DNA from: Bradyrhizobium sp. ARR65
GTDB taxonomy: Bacteria; Pseudomonadota; Alphaproteobacteria; Rhizobiales; Xanthobacteraceae
DNA length: 64,000 nucleotides
Assembly (NCBI RefSeq): GCF_000472385.1
Contig: NZ_AWZU01000003.1
Coordinates: 62,137 to 126,136, forward strand
Direction: 5' to 3'
Made by a program: the position numbers and the translations under genes. Below are positions 9,635 through 19,244 of the stretch, piece by piece. Numbering within the stretch: position 1 is the first letter of the stretch; every line of letters begins with the position of its first letter. Below the pieces are notes generated by a model. It made no database searches and was not told where the DNA came from. It saw only the letters and a list, made by a program, of their open reading frames with translations.

Positions 9635-12061
9635 ATGACAACCCCGAAAACCCGGCCAACTATCGTCCACGGCGAGCCGCATTCTTATCCGGTGCTGCCG
9701 CTCCGCGATATCGTCGTCTTTCCGCACAACATCGTGCCGCTGTTCGTGGGTCGCGAGAAATCCATTCGCGCCCTGGAAGAGGTGATGCGCAATGACGCGC
9801 TGGTGATGCTGGCGACGCAGAAGAATGCGTCCGATGACGATCCTGCGCCCGATGCAATCTACGAAACCGGTACGCTCGCAAGCGTGCTGCAGCTTTTGAA
9901 GTTGCCCGACGGCACGGTGAAAGTGCTGGTTGAAGGCCTCGAGCGCGCGCGCGTGCAGAAATACTCCGACCGCGCCGAGTTCTACGAGGCGACCGCCGTC
10001 GCGCTTGCCGACACGGACGCCAAGTCCGTCGAGGCGGAGGCGCTGGCGCGTTCGGTCGTGTCCGACTTCGAAAGCTATGTAAAGCTGAACAAGAAGATCT
10101 CCGCCGAGGTTGTCGGCGTCGTGCAGGCGATCACCGATTTCGGCAAGCTCGCCGATACCGTTGCCTCGCATCTTGCGGTGAAGATCGCAGATCGCCAGGG
10201 TATCCTGGAGACGCTGTCGGTCACCACGCGCCTGGAGAAGGTGCTGGGCCTGATGGAGAGCGAGATCTCTGTGCTGCAGGTCGAAAAGCGCATCCGCTCG
10301 CGCGTCAAGCGCCAGATGGAGAAGACCCAGCGCGAGTATTACCTCAACGAGCAGATGAAGGCGATCCAGAAGGAGCTGGGCGACGAGGATGGTCGCGACG
10401 AGCTCGCCGATCTGGAAGAGAAGATCAACAAGACCAAGCTTTCCAAGGAAGCACGGGAGAAGGCGCAGCACGAGCTGAAGAAGCTGCGCCAGATGTCGCC
10501 GATGTCCGCGGAAGCGACCGTCGTGCGCAACTATCTCGATTGGCTCTTGTCCATTCCGTGGAATAAGAAGTCCAAGGTCAAGAAGGATCTGGAGCAGGCG
10601 CAGGCGATCCTGGATGCCGATCACTACGGGCTGGAGAAGGTCAAGGACCGCATCGTCGAGTATCTCGCGGTGCAGTCGCGCGCCAACAAGCTGACCGGGC
10701 CGATCCTGTGCCTGGTCGGGCCTCCCGGTGTCGGCAAGACCTCGCTCGGCAAATCGATCGCGAAGGCGACGGGGCGCGAATTCGTGCGCGTCTCGCTCGG
10801 CGGCGTGCGGGATGAAGCGGAGATCCGCGGTCATCGGCGCACCTATATCGGCTCGATGCCCGGCAAGATCATCCAGTCGATGCGCAAGGCGAAGACCTCG
10901 AATCCGCTGTTCCTGCTGGACGAGATCGACAAGATGGGCGCCGACTTCCGGGGCGATCCATCGTCGGCGCTGCTCGAGGTCCTGGACCCCGAGCAGAACT
11001 CGACCTTCAACGATCACTACCTCGAGGTCGACTACGATCTGTCCAACGTGATGTTCATCACGACCGCGAATACGCTCAATATTCCGGGTCCGCTGATGGA
11101 CCGCATGGAGATCATCCGGATCGCCGGGTACACCGAGAACGAGAAGGTCGAGATCGCGCGCAAGCATCTGATCCCGAGCGCGCTCTCCAAGCACGGCCTC
11201 GATCCGAAGGAGTGGTCGATCGACGACGACGCGTTGCTCTTGGTGATCCGCCGCTACACCCGCGAGGCGGGTGTGCGTAACCTGGAGCGCGAGCTCTCCA
11301 CACTGGCCCGCAAGGCCGTGAAGGAGCTGATGATCTCGAAGAAGAAGTCGGTGAAGGTGACCGAGAAGACCATCGAGGACTTCCTCGGCGTGCCGAAATA
11401 TCGCTTCGGCGAGATCGAGAGCGACGACCAGGTCGGTATCGTCACCGGCCTTGCCTGGACCGATGTCGGCGGCGAGCTGCTGACCATCGAAGGCGTCATG
11501 ATGCCCGGTAAGGGCAAGATGACGGTCACGGGCAATCTGCGTGACGTGATGAAGGAGTCGATCTCGGCTGCGGCATCCTACGTCCGCTCGCGAGCGATCA
11601 CCTACGGCATCGAGCCGCCGATGTTCGACAGGCGGGACATCCACGTACACGTGCCGGAGGGGGCGACCCCGAAGGACGGACCGTCCGCAGGCGTTGCGAT
11701 GGCGACCGCCATCATCTCGGTCATGACCGGTATTCCGGTTCGTCATGACGTCGCGATGACCGGGGAAATCACGCTGCGCGGTCGGGTGCTGCCGATCGGC
11801 GGCCTGAAGGAGAAGCTGCTTGCGGCCGCACGCGGCGGCATCAAGACGGTGCTGATCCCCGAGGACAACGCCAAGGATCTCACGGAAATCTCCGATGCGA
11901 TCAAGGGCGGCATGGAGATCATCCCGGTTGCCCGCCTGGACGACGTCATCTCGCGTGCGCTGGTGCGTCCGCCGGTGCCGATCGTCTGGGAAGAGGACGC
12001 CAAGGTTCCGGTTGCACAAGAAACCGGCGACGAAGCGTCCGGCGGCCTCACAGCCCACTGA
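9635..12061 (+). CDS. lon: ATP-dependent protease La (LonA)
   Basis: An 808-residue LonA protease that degrades misfolded and regulatory proteins in the cytoplasm. The N-terminal LAN substrate-binding domain spans about 1-210 ([13 protein letters not shown]). The AAA+ module has Walker [10 protein letters not shown] and Walker [10 protein letters not shown]. The C-terminal Ser-Lys protease domain has the nucleophile in [10 protein letters not shown] and the lysine partner in [10 protein letters not shown]. Length and order match the family. An intrinsic terminator follows within 60 bp. Confidence 0.98.
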   Translation: MTTPKTRPTIVHGEPHSYPVLPLRDIVVFPHNIVPLFVGREKSIRALEEVMRNDALVMLATQKNASDDDPAPDAIYETGTLASVLQLLKLPDGTVKVLVEGLERARVQKYSDRAEFYEATAVALADTDAKSVEAEALARSVVSDFESYVKLNKKISAEVVGVVQAITDFGKLADTVASHLAVKIADRQGILETLSVTTRLEKVLGLMESEISVLQVEKRIRSRVKRQMEKTQREYYLNEQMKAIQKELGDEDGRDELADLEEKINKTKLSKEAREKAQHELKKLRQMSPMSAEATVVRNYLDWLLSIPWNKKSKVKKDLEQAQAILDADHYGLEKVKDRIVEYLAVQSRANKLTGPILCLVGPPGVGKTSLGKSIAKATGREFVRVSLGGVRDEAEIRGHRRTYIGSMPGKIIQSMRKAKTSNPLFLLDEIDKMGADFRGDPSSALLEVLDPEQNSTFNDHYLEVDYDLSNVMFITTANTLNIPGPLMDRMEIIRIAGYTENEKVEIARKHLIPSALSKHGLDPKEWSIDDDALLLVIRRYTREAGVRNLERELSTLARKAVKELMISKKKSVKVTEKTIEDFLGVPKYRFGEIESDDQVGIVTGLAWTDVGGELLTIEGVMMPGKGKMTVTGNLRDVMKESISAAASYVRSRAITYGIEPPMFDRRDIHVHVPEGATPKDGPSAGVAMATAIISVMTGIPVRHDVAMTGEITLRGRVLPIGGLKEKLLAAARGGIKTVLIPEDNAKDLTEISDAIKGGMEIIPVARLDDVISRALVRPPVPIVWEEDAKVPVAQETGDEASGGLTAH

Positions 12062-12090
12062 GCGGCTGACTAAAAAACGAACAGCATAAA

Positions 12091-12121
12091 AACGGCGCCT
12101 TCGGGCGCCGTTTCTTTTTTT
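12091..12121 (+). terminator. Rho-independent terminator of lon
   Basis: A 9-bp perfect stem AACGGCGCC/GGCGCCGTT closes on a TTCG tetraloop and is followed by a run of T with one C. This is the strongest terminator in the window. Confidence 0.93.
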
Positions 12122-12196
12122 GATCGTCTTTTCGCGCCAATGGGGAGGCTGGGGCTCGCGTCAAGAAAACGTGTCAGAACAAGAGAGTTAAGCGCG

Positions 12197-12601
12197 ATGC
12201 AAGTGGATGGGCGTTGTCATTGCGGCCGGGTGACCTTCGAGGCCGATATCGATCCGCAGGAGGTTTGGGCTTGTCACTGCACGGATTGCCAGGCTTTGAC
12301 CGGCTCGCCTTTTCGAGTGACGGTGATCTGTTCGGGCAGCCAAATCCGGATGACGGGACAGCCGCCGAAGATCTACCCCAAGACCGGCGATAATGGCCGG
12401 GTCCTCTACCAGCACTTCTGCGGCGACTGCGGCTCGCCGTTGTTCACAAGCGGTGAGGGCGAGCACACCGATGAATGGGGGATCCGCTGGGGCGCGATCC
12501 GTCAGCGCGCCGCCCTTAGGCCCACCCAGCAAATCTGGTGCCGCTCGGCGGTCCCATGGATCAACGAGGTCAGGGAATTGCCCGGCCGTCCCATGGACTA
12601 G
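12197..12601 (+). CDS. GFA-domain (glutathione-dependent formaldehyde-activating-like) zinc protein
   Basis: A 134-residue GFA/CENP-V fold protein. Zinc-ligand pairs are visible as GRCHCGRV near the N-terminus, CHCTDCQALTG around residue 31-41 and FCGDCGSPLF around residue 75-85. This is the full Cys set of the family. Most members have no proven activity; a role in formaldehyde or S-hydroxymethylglutathione metabolism is only the family label. The ATG at 12197 is chosen because homology starts there and AGAGAG precedes it. It stands alone between the lon terminator and tRNA-Val. Confidence 0.85.
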   Translation: MQVDGRCHCGRVTFEADIDPQEVWACHCTDCQALTGSPFRVTVICSGSQIRMTGQPPKIYPKTGDNGRVLYQHFCGDCGSPLFTSGEGEHTDEWGIRWGAIRQRAALRPTQQIWCRSAVPWINEVRELPGRPMD

Positions 12602-12759
12602 CTTGCCTAGCGGGCCGAGGTAGGGCTAAACAGCGGAGCCAAAGTGCGATGTCTCTGGTCTCGCGCTTTGGCTACGTTCGCGCATGTTCTCGGAGCGGAA
12701 AACGTGTCGCATTCGATTGCAAGCGAAATCCGGTTCTACTTTCCGGAAACGTGCTGAAG

Positions 12760-12836
12760 GGGCGGTTAGCTCAGCTGGTTAGAGCATCTCGTTTACACCG
12801 AGAGGGTCGGGAGTTCGAATCTCTCACCGCCTACCA
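12760..12836 (+). tRNA. tRNA-Val (anticodon TAC)
   Basis: A 77-nt cloverleaf. The acceptor GGGCGGT pairs with ACCGCCT, with a G-U wobble at the first pair. Discriminator A and an encoded CCA follow. The anticodon stem TCTCG/CGAGA encloses TTTACAC with anticodon TAC at 12794-12796. The D-arm TAGCTCAGCTGGTTAGAGC and T-loop TTCGAAT are canonical. Confidence 0.96.
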
Positions 12837-13005
12837 GCCTTCGCGTCGATCGACGCTTCGGCTGGGCGGGCCGCGATGCTCCTGCGTGGTTTCGCCTTAG
12901 AGACCGGAAGACACATCCTCGGGCAACAGCTACATCACTACGTCCCCGAGCGGATCGACTTTAGCGCCGACCACGCCCGGCGGCCGCGGACGTTGAACTC
13001 AGAAT

Positions 13006-13026
13006 CCCGCCGTCAGGCGGGTTCTT
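13006..13026 (+). terminator. Possible terminator hairpin downstream of tRNA-Val
   Basis: A 6-bp GC stem CCCGCC/GGCGGG with a GTCA loop, followed by TTCTT. It lies 170 bp after tRNA-Val and also 35 bp beyond the end of the convergent PilZ gene, so it may serve either strand. The 12837-13005 interval shows no gene. Confidence 0.5.
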
Positions 13027-13060
13027 CACTGCGGGCGGCGCATAAGACCATGGCGCTTGC

Positions 13061-13309
13061 TCAGAACGCCACGCCAATTCTCAATCCACGCTTCCAGACC
13101 AGCCTGCAGCGTTTCTTGGTCGTGCCGTAGAGCACTTCAAACCGTTGCGGCAGGTCGGCGTATGTTTGCAATTGCAGGCAAGCCCCGCCCGCCGAGTAAT
13201 CGATCAGCGTGCAATCGAGCACGGGCGCTTTAGGTCCAAACAGAATCTTGGCGGTCTTGGAAACTCTGCCTTCAGGCCTCAGTCGGGCAAACAATCGATT
13301 TTGATTCAT
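13061..13309 (-). CDS. Small PilZ-domain protein
   Basis: An 82-residue single-domain protein. The sequence RPEGRVSKTAKI followed by DCTLIDYSAGGACLQL fits the PilZ pattern (Arg-rich N-terminal switch, then D/NxSxxG), and it ends IGVAF. PilZ domains bind cyclic di-GMP, though many short alphaproteobacterial versions have a reduced RxxxR motif, as here. No neighbour suggests the partner. The upstream ribosome site is weak. Convergent with tRNA-Val, divergent from the P450 gene. Confidence 0.75.
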   Translation of the reverse strand: MNQNRLFARLRPEGRVSKTAKILFGPKAPVLDCTLIDYSAGGACLQLQTYADLPQRFEVLYGTTKKRCRLVWKRGLRIGVAF

Positions 13310-13559
13310 GAGCGAATACTCTACTCATCCAGGACAAGACAGAGCGAACCGTCGCCTGCTGGCGATCGTCGCATTCTCGCTTGAGACCCGCTTCCGTCGC
13401 GTTTAAGCGCGCATGCAACTTTTGATCAGTTTCCGCGGCCCAAATTTACCACTCGCTAACGAGATCTGACGCGAAGCACCCCGCTGGGGCCGGAACTTCG
13501 ATAAAATTGCCGCGTTTGGATCACATTTTCTTGTCCCGACGCGTTAGCCTATTCAGAGA

Positions 13560-14966
13560 ATGTTGTTTACCTCGGAAGACGAAATCGCGGGGTCATATTG
13601 TCCTCCGGCACCCAAGCCACGGCCAGGCAGGCCGGGGCTGATCCATCTCTTGGCGACACTGAAACGAAATCCGCTCGAGTGCTGGAGCGAAGAGTTTTTC
13701 GAAGAGCCCATCGCGAGGGTTAAGCTCCCTTTCCTCGAGGCTCTTCTGGTGCATGATCCCGTCGCGATCAAGCATGTGCTGGTCGACAATGCCGCCAATT
13801 ACCGCAAGGATCCGATCCAGCGACGCATCCTTGCCACAGGCCTTTCCGATGGCCTGCTCAGCGTCGAGGGCGAGCGCTGGGAAGTGCAGCGGCGAACACT
13901 GGCGCCACTCTTTGCACGCCGGACCGTGACCACCTTCACGAGTGCAATGCTCGCTGCGGCAGACCAGCTCACCGGGCGCTTGCGGCGCCTTGCACCGGAC
14001 GGGACGATCGATATCGCGGCCGAGTTCACGTTGCTGACGCTGAATGTGCTCGCGCTCACCATCTTCTCGGACGGGATCGGCGGCGATTTCGACGAGTTTC
14101 GCGCGGCGATGAACGCGTATTTCGCCTATATCGGACGCATTGGCGTGCTTGATCTGATGGGTGTGCCGGAGGCCGTGCCGAGGCCGGGCCGCAAGCGCTT
14201 ACGGCAAACCATGGCGTATTTCGAAGGCGTCATTGAGCGGATCATCACGACCCGGCAGCGCCGGCTCGACAGCCCTGGCGAGCCTGCGGCGCCTGATGAT
14301 CTGCTGACACTGCTGCTGCGCGCCCTCGATCCCTCGACCGGCCGGCCGATGAGCCTTGCCGAGGTGCGCTCCAACATCCTGACCTTCCTGTCGGCCGGAC
14401 ATGAGACCACCGCGAACACGCTGGCCTGGTCCGCCTTTCTGCTGTCTCAATCGCCCTGTTGGTACGCGCGGGTGCGTGAGGAGGCGGACGCCGAACTGTC
14501 CGGTGATCCCGACGCTTTATTGGAGCGGCTCGTCGTCACCAAAGCGGTGGTGGAGGAGGCGCTGCGGCTCTATCCGCCGATCGCGGCGCTCAGCCGCGCC
14601 CCCGAACAGGCCGACGCGATTGGCGGTCTTCCTGTCAAGCCACGCTCAGTGGTGGTGATTGCGCCCTACATCCTGCATCGGCATCGGCGGCTCTGGAACA
14701 GGCCGGACGCGTTCGATCCGACGCGTTTTCTCGCGCCCGCGAAAGCCAAGATCCCGCGCTTCGCCTATCTGCCGTTCGGGGCCGGCCCACGCACCTGCAT
14801 TGGCTCGTCCTTCGCGCTGCAGGAAGCAATCCTGGTACTGGCGAAGCTCGTGCAAGCCTTCGACATGCAACTACCGTCCGGCGCACAAGTGTGGCCGGTG
14901 CAGAAAATCACCTTGCGTCCGGCGCATGGCTTGCCGATGCGGATGATGCCGCGACGCGGCGCCTGA
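13560..14966 (+). CDS. Cytochrome P450
   Basis: A 468-residue soluble P450 monooxygenase. The I-helix oxygen-binding motif AGHETTANT, the K-helix ExxR in EEALRLYPP, the PERF-like segment AFDPTRFL and the haem-binding FGAGPRTCIG loop with the axial cysteine are all present. The I-helix and haem loop resemble the CYP4/CYP102-like and bacterial fatty-acid or terpene hydroxylase types more than classical small CYP1xx types. There is no membrane anchor. No ferredoxin or reductase gene is adjacent, so the redox partner is elsewhere. The substrate cannot be told. The following methyltransferase gene is 81 bp downstream. Confidence 0.92.
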   Translation: MLFTSEDEIAGSYCPPAPKPRPGRPGLIHLLATLKRNPLECWSEEFFEEPIARVKLPFLEALLVHDPVAIKHVLVDNAANYRKDPIQRRILATGLSDGLLSVEGERWEVQRRTLAPLFARRTVTTFTSAMLAAADQLTGRLRRLAPDGTIDIAAEFTLLTLNVLALTIFSDGIGGDFDEFRAAMNAYFAYIGRIGVLDLMGVPEAVPRPGRKRLRQTMAYFEGVIERIITTRQRRLDSPGEPAAPDDLLTLLLRALDPSTGRPMSLAEVRSNILTFLSAGHETTANTLAWSAFLLSQSPCWYARVREEADAELSGDPDALLERLVVTKAVVEEALRLYPPIAALSRAPEQADAIGGLPVKPRSVVVIAPYILHRHRRLWNRPDAFDPTRFLAPAKAKIPRFAYLPFGAGPRTCIGSSFALQEAILVLAKLVQAFDMQLPSGAQVWPVQKITLRPAHGLPMRMMPRRGA

Positions 14967-15047
14967 GCCCGGCGGACGGACGATTGCAAAACTGAGCTGC
15001 TTTCATCACACTCGGTGCGACGGTTTCACCTTGCATCGGAATCACCC

Positions 15048-15908
15048 ATGGATACGCCAGTTGGTCACGAGCGTAACGCCGACCAGATCGACTATTGGAA
15101 CGGACCGGGCGGCCAGCGCTGGGCCGATCGACAGCAGGCCCAGGACATCCTGCTCGCGCCGATCCTCGATCTCCTCATCGCGCATGCCGATCCGAAGCCG
15201 GGCGAACGGGCCATCGATGTCGGATGCGGCAGCGGTGCCACCAGTGTTGCCTTTGCACGGAAGGTGGCGCCATCAGGTCATGTCCTCGGCATCGATGTGT
15301 CAGGCCCGATGCTGGCACGCGCGCGCGAGAATGCGCCGGCTGAATTACCCGTTGATTTCGTGCTCGCCGATGCCACCGTTTATCCCTTCGATGCGGCAAG
15401 CGTCGACCTTCTGGTGTCGCGCTTCGGCGTGATGTTTTTCGCCGAGCCTGCGGTCTCCTTCGCCAATTTGCGCAAAGCTCTGCGGTCGTCCGGGCGCGTG
15501 GCATTCATCTGCTGGCGCGAGCCGCGCGAGAATCCATTTTTCATGGCGCCGCTGCAGGCCGTCTACAAGCATGTGCCGAAACTGCCGCCACAAGGTCCCG
15601 AAGATCCCGGGCCATTCTCCTTCGCGTCCGAAGAGCGCGTGCATCGAATCCTGACTGAGGCGGGGTATAGGTCCATTGCGATGCAGCCGCATGATCTGGC
15701 GCTGGATGTCGCGATCGGGCGCGGCCTCGAGGCCGCCGTCCAGGGCGCGCTGGAGATCGGCCCAGCCAGCCGCGCCCTGCAGGATCATCCGGCGGAAGTA
15801 CGCGAAGCCGCGCGCAATTCGATCCGCGAAGCGCTGGCGCCATACGCGCGTGGTGAAAGCGTGCCCTTGCCGGCTTGCCTCTGGATCGTCACCGCACGCG
15901 CTTTGTAA
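15048..15908 (+). CDS. SAM-dependent class I methyltransferase
   Basis: A 286-residue Rossmann methyltransferase. Motif I is AIDVGCGSGATS, the acidic residue after strand 2 is in LGIDVSGPM, and motif IV is around ASVDLLVSRFGVMFF. It resembles UbiE/COQ5-like or Methyltransf_25 proteins; the acceptor is unknown. The start at 15048 begins the conserved NADQIDYWNGPGGQRW region shortly after. It lies downstream of the P450 gene on the same strand, so the two may act on the same small molecule, but this is inference. It converges with pepT, 25 bp away. Confidence 0.85.
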   Translation: MDTPVGHERNADQIDYWNGPGGQRWADRQQAQDILLAPILDLLIAHADPKPGERAIDVGCGSGATSVAFARKVAPSGHVLGIDVSGPMLARARENAPAELPVDFVLADATVYPFDAASVDLLVSRFGVMFFAEPAVSFANLRKALRSSGRVAFICWREPRENPFFMAPLQAVYKHVPKLPPQGPEDPGPFSFASEERVHRILTEAGYRSIAMQPHDLALDVAIGRGLEAAVQGALEIGPASRALQDHPAEVREAARNSIREALAPYARGESVPLPACLWIVTARAL

Positions 15909-15933
15909 AGCTCCTTGAGTGCGGCCTTCCAGG

Positions 15934-17187
15934 CTAGGCCCGCTCCTCCCAGATCATCGCCAGATGCACGATGGTCTGCACGGCTTTTTCCATATCCTGG
16001 CGGCTGACCCATTCCAGGCGGGAGTGAAAGGCGTGCTCGCCGGCGAAGATGTTGGGGCAGGGCAGCCCCATGAAGCTTAGCCGCGAGCCGTCGGTGCCGC
16101 CGCGGATGCTGGCGCGCACTGGCGCAAGTCCCGCACGGCGGATCGCCTCCATGGCGTACTCAACCGTTTCGGGATGGCGGTCGATCACCTCTTTCATGTT
16201 GCGGTACTGCTCTTTCACCTCCATCCGGTAGGTGGAGCGCGGGTAGTCCTTCATCACGTCCTTGACGATACGCTCGAGCAGCGCCTCTTTTTCCTTCAGG
16301 CCAGCCACGGTGAAGTCGCGCACAATGAAGCCGATCGTGGCTTGTTCGAGCGCGCCGGAGATGCCGATCGGGTGGAGAAAGCCCTCTTTGCCTTCGGTGG
16401 TTTCGGGCGAGCAGGAGGTCTTGGGCAGCCGCTCGACGATGGCGGCTGCGATCTTGATCGCATGCTCCATTTTGCCTTTGGCAAAACCCGGGTGGATGCT
16501 GACACCCTGGATCATGATCGTGGCGGCGTCGGCGGAAAAGGTCTCGTCCTCGATCTGGCCGGCCGTTTCGCCATCAATGGTGTAGGCGAAATCGGCCCCG
16601 AGCTTTTTCAAATCGACCCTGTCGACCCCGCGACCGATCTCCTCATCAGGCGTGAACAGGATCTTAATGGTGCCGTGCTTGACCTGCGGATTTTGCACGA
16701 AGAACTGCGCGGCATCCATGATCTCGGCAATGCCGGCCTTGTTGTCGGCCCCCAGCAGCGTTGTGCCATCGGTCGTGATGATGTCATTGCCGATCTGATC
16801 TTTCAGCGCCGGATGCTCGGCTACGCGGATGATCTGGTTGGGATCGGCGGGGAGGGCGATGTCGCCGCCGCGGTAGTTTCTCACGATCTGCGGCTTGACG
16901 TTCGCACCCGTGCAGTCGGGCGATGTGTCCATATGCGAACAGAAGCAGATCACCGGCACCTTCTTGGAGGTATTCGCCGGAATGGTCGCATAGACGTAGC
17001 CGTTGTCATCGAGATGGGCGTCGGTAATTCCGAGCGCTTTGAGCTCGGAGACGAGCAGGCGTCCGAGATCCTTCTGTTTCTCCGTGGAGGGGCAGGTCGG
17101 TGATTCCGGATCCGACTGGGTGTCGATGGTGACGTAGCGCAGGAAACGCTCGGTCACGCTGTGCTGAAAGTTCAGGGACGAATTCAC
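15934..17187 (-). CDS. pepT: Peptidase T (tripeptide aminopeptidase)
   Basis: A 417-residue M20B zinc aminopeptidase that removes N-terminal residues from tripeptides. Motifs include CFCSHMDTSPD (first zinc His and Asp), LLGADNKAGIAEIMDA (bridging Asp), ILFTPDEEIGRG (catalytic Glu pair) and GGTDGSRLSFMGLPCPN, with a final zinc His in GEHAFHSRLEWV. The GTG at 17187 is chosen because it begins VNSSLNF just before the conserved ERFLRYVTIDTQSD. No Shine-Dalgarno is visible there, so the message may be leaderless or the start slightly different. Confidence 0.95.
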   Translation of the reverse strand: MNSSLNFQHSVTERFLRYVTIDTQSDPESPTCPSTEKQKDLGRLLVSELKALGITDAHLDDNGYVYATIPANTSKKVPVICFCSHMDTSPDCTGANVKPQIVRNYRGGDIALPADPNQIIRVAEHPALKDQIGNDIITTDGTTLLGADNKAGIAEIMDAAQFFVQNPQVKHGTIKILFTPDEEIGRGVDRVDLKKLGADFAYTIDGETAGQIEDETFSADAATIMIQGVSIHPGFAKGKMEHAIKIAAAIVERLPKTSCSPETTEGKEGFLHPIGISGALEQATIGFIVRDFTVAGLKEKEALLERIVKDVMKDYPRSTYRMEVKEQYRNMKEVIDRHPETVEYAMEAIRRAGLAPVRASIRGGTDGSRLSFMGLPCPNIFAGEHAFHSRLEWVSRQDMEKAVQTIVHLAMIWEERA

Positions 17188-17231
17188 AGTGAGAACCGCG
17201 GCTGAGGGACGGAGAGAGACCCTTATAACGG

Positions 17232-17281
17232 AAAAAGCGTCATTCCGGGGGAGCCCTCGCGAGGCAACCGAAATGACGCTT
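17232..17281 (-). terminator. Rho-independent terminator of the HU gene
   Basis: Read on the minus strand, AAGCGTCATT and AATGACGCTT form a 10-bp stem around a loop of about 27 nt, followed by TTTTT. It lies 31 bp past the HU stop codon and ends about 45 bp before the pepT start on the same strand, separating the two genes. Confidence 0.75.
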
Positions 17282-17311
17282 CTGGCTGGCGGTAGAAGGC
17301 CGAAAGCGCGG

Positions 17312-17611
17312 TCAGATCGCTTCCTTGAGTTCCTTGGCCGGGCGGAAGGCGACTTTCTTGCTGGCCTTGATGTGGATGGCTTCACCGGTGGCCGGATTGC
17401 GGCCCATGCGAGCGGCGCGCTTGCGCACCTGCAGAATACCGAGACCGACGATGCGGATTCGTTCACCCTTCTTCAGGTGCTTGGTGATCCGCGTCACCAC
17501 GTCGGTCAGAATGCCCTCGGCTTGCTTCTTCGAAAGTTCCTGGTCCTCCGCAATCGCTGCGGCGAGATGCTTGAGCGTAATCGTCGCCGGAGTCGCTGCT
17601 TTCTTTGCCAT
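17312..17611 (-). CDS. hup: HU-family nucleoid DNA-binding protein
   Basis: A 99-residue HU/IHF-fold protein that bends and compacts DNA. The body LKHLAAAIAEDQELSKKQA, the strand GLGILQVRKR and the beta-arm RMGRNPATGEAI with the intercalating proline are canonical. GAGGAGG precedes the ATG at 17611; the ORF extends further upstream but homology does not. In many proteobacteria hup directly follows lon; here it is on the other strand about 5 kb away. Confidence 0.95.
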   Translation of the reverse strand: MAKKAATPATITLKHLAAAIAEDQELSKKQAEGILTDVVTRITKHLKKGERIRIVGLGILQVRKRAARMGRNPATGEAIHIKASKKVAFRPAKELKEAI

Positions 17612-17774
17612 GTTGGTGGCCCTCCTCGTTGTTAACAATGGCGTAGGAACCTAAGACGCTTCAGGCCTTAGATGATTCTGTGGGTAGCTACTACGCCGTT
17701 TCGCCCTGAAAATAGGCCATTTTCTGCATCAGCGCGGCAAAAACCGCTGATTTTTGCGAGGATTTGCAACATCC

Positions 17775-17803
17775 TTGACTTGGAATGTGGGCCCCATTAA
17801 GCC
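17775..17803 (+). promoter_or_regulatory. Possible promoter of tRNA-Asp
   Basis: TTGACT at 17775-17780 is followed after 16 or 17 bp by a poor -10 (TTAAGC or TAAGCC). It is 31-37 bp before the mature tRNA 5' end. Assigned on the -35 and position only. Confidence 0.3.
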
Positions 17804-17833
17804 CTGCATCCGAATGCGGCTCACGCCGCATCC

Positions 17834-17910
17834 GCGGGAGTAGCTCAGTTGGTTAGAGCGCCGCCCTGTCACGGCGGAGGTCGCGGGTTCGAGCCCCGTC
17901 TCTCGCGCCA
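17834..17910 (+). tRNA. tRNA-Asp (anticodon GTC)
   Basis: A 77-nt cloverleaf. The acceptor GCGGGAG pairs with CTCTCGC (one G-U). Discriminator G and an encoded CCA follow. The stem CCGCC/GGCGG encloses CTGTCAC with anticodon GTC at 17868-17870. The D-arm and TTCGAGC T-loop are canonical. Confidence 0.96.
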
Positions 17911-18604
17911 TTATTTCAATGGCTTAGCGGGAATTCGGCCCTGAGAAGGTATTTCAAGGGGCGTAGTTGAGATAGTTTAGTCCTGCTCTGTTCTAATCTC
18001 CTGGCCCTTTTGCCAATCTGGTAGCCCTGGGAAGCGCCATGGAGCGCATGTAGCCATCACGACGCCCGGGTAGCCGGCCAGCGGCTTCTCCGCGGGTTTG
18101 CGCGGGGCAGGTAGCCCCTTTCTGACGGCATCCCACGCGGCGTTCAGATCAACCGCCTTCAGCTTGTCCTCCCGGCTCGCAGCCGGGTGTCCGTTCGCGT
18201 CCAACTCGGGGCCGCCACGGCTGAGCTTGATCGTATGGAAGCCGGACTTGCCCATGGCTACGGTCGGCTGCCATTTCCTGCGACCGTTCGCATAGACGGG
18301 ATACCGGATTTGTAGTGCCCCATGGCCGTGACGCGCATCAGCCGAGTCTCTTCGCCGAGAAGGCGCCGGCGTCTTCCGCACCCGAGCGCATAAGGTCGGC
18401 AAGAAGGCCTACGAGGCCGCCCTCGATCGTATCCCGGTGCCCCGAGAAGCCTTACGATCATTGGGGCCTGGTGCATGCGGCCGAACCTCCGAGCGGGAAG
18501 AAGCCGAATTGAGGAGTCTCGTATTCGTTGAAGTCAATGCGCTGTGGGAGCGTGACCGGGAGTGCTCGATTCCAGAGTCGCCAAAACCGGTACCTGATGC
18601 AGAC
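17911..18604. other. Unassigned, apparently decayed sequence between tRNA-Asp and azoR
   Basis: 694 bp with no convincing intact gene. Short open frames exist on both strands: a minus-strand frame at 17977-18402 with a protein-like stretch (YANGRRKWQPTVAMGKSG), and plus-strand fragments near 18380-18510 in two frames (KVGKKAYEAALDRIPVP, then KPYDHWGLVHAAEPPSG) that could be one gene broken by a frameshift. None was recognised. The position directly after a tRNA fits an old integration scar, but no attachment-site duplication was found in the window. Confidence 0.35.
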
Positions 18605-19231
18605 TCAAAAACTTGTAGCCATTTCGGCAAGCCGCCGATGTGCACGCTCTCGTGCAATGCGGATCGGCTCAAGTGGTCCAGTCGTGGGACCGATCGGGAC
18701 GAAGCGCACATCTTTGACGCCGATGAAGCGGAGCGCCTCACGCAAATAGGGCGTCGCCATATCAGTGCGGCCGCGGTCCATGCCGGCGGTGTAGTCACCG
18801 CCGCTGGCGAGGATGACAAGCGTTGGCCTGTCCTTGAGGAGGGGCACATAACCTTGGGACGGATCGAAGCGGAACGTCAGCCCTGGCTGGATGATCACGT
18901 CGAACCATTGCTTGAGCTTGTAGGGAATGCCGAAGTTCCACATCGGGGTGGAAATCAGGACGCGCTCGGCGAGCGCGAAGCGAAGGACGATGCGTTCTGC
19001 GACCGCAAACTGATCGCGCTGCGCATCCGTGAAGGCCAGCTCCTTGAGGCGGGCATATTTGGCATCGAGAAGCGCGCCGGCAAATTCCGGCAAGCTGTCG
19101 CGCCACAAGTCCATCACGTCGATGTCCCAATCCTGCTTCGCCTGGCGGAAGCGATCGAGAAAGACTCGAGCGCCTGCCGCCGATTCGGAATCAGAGCGCG
19201 GCGAGCAGGCGAGATGCAGGAGCTTGGGCAT
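18605..19231 (-). CDS. azoR: FMN-dependent NADH-azoreductase / quinone reductase
   Basis: A 208-residue flavodoxin-fold homodimeric reductase of the AzoR family that reduces quinones and azo compounds using NADH. The FMN phosphate loop ACSPRSDSES is at the N-terminus, and PMWNFGIPYKLKQWFD with the later ASGGDY segment are the family signatures. Length matches E. coli AzoR (201). It starts 13 bp after the end of the SMP-30/hydrolase fusion gene, so it is likely the last gene of the large minus-strand array. Confidence 0.9.
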   Translation of the reverse strand: MPKLLHLACSPRSDSESAAGARVFLDRFRQAKQDWDIDVMDLWRDSLPEFAGALLDAKYARLKELAFTDAQRDQFAVAERIVLRFALAERVLISTPMWNFGIPYKLKQWFDVIIQPGLTFRFDPSQGYVPLLKDRPTLVILASGGDYTAGMDRGRTDMATPYLREALRFIGVKDVRFVPIGPTTGPLEPIRIARERAHRRLAEMATSF

Positions 19232-19244
19232 CCGCGGCTTTCAG

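Noticed and set aside
9482..12058. An 858-codon open frame antisense to lon
   Set aside because: Shadow of a high-GC gene; composition is rich in Arg, His, Asp and Leu with no recognisable domain, and lon is certain.
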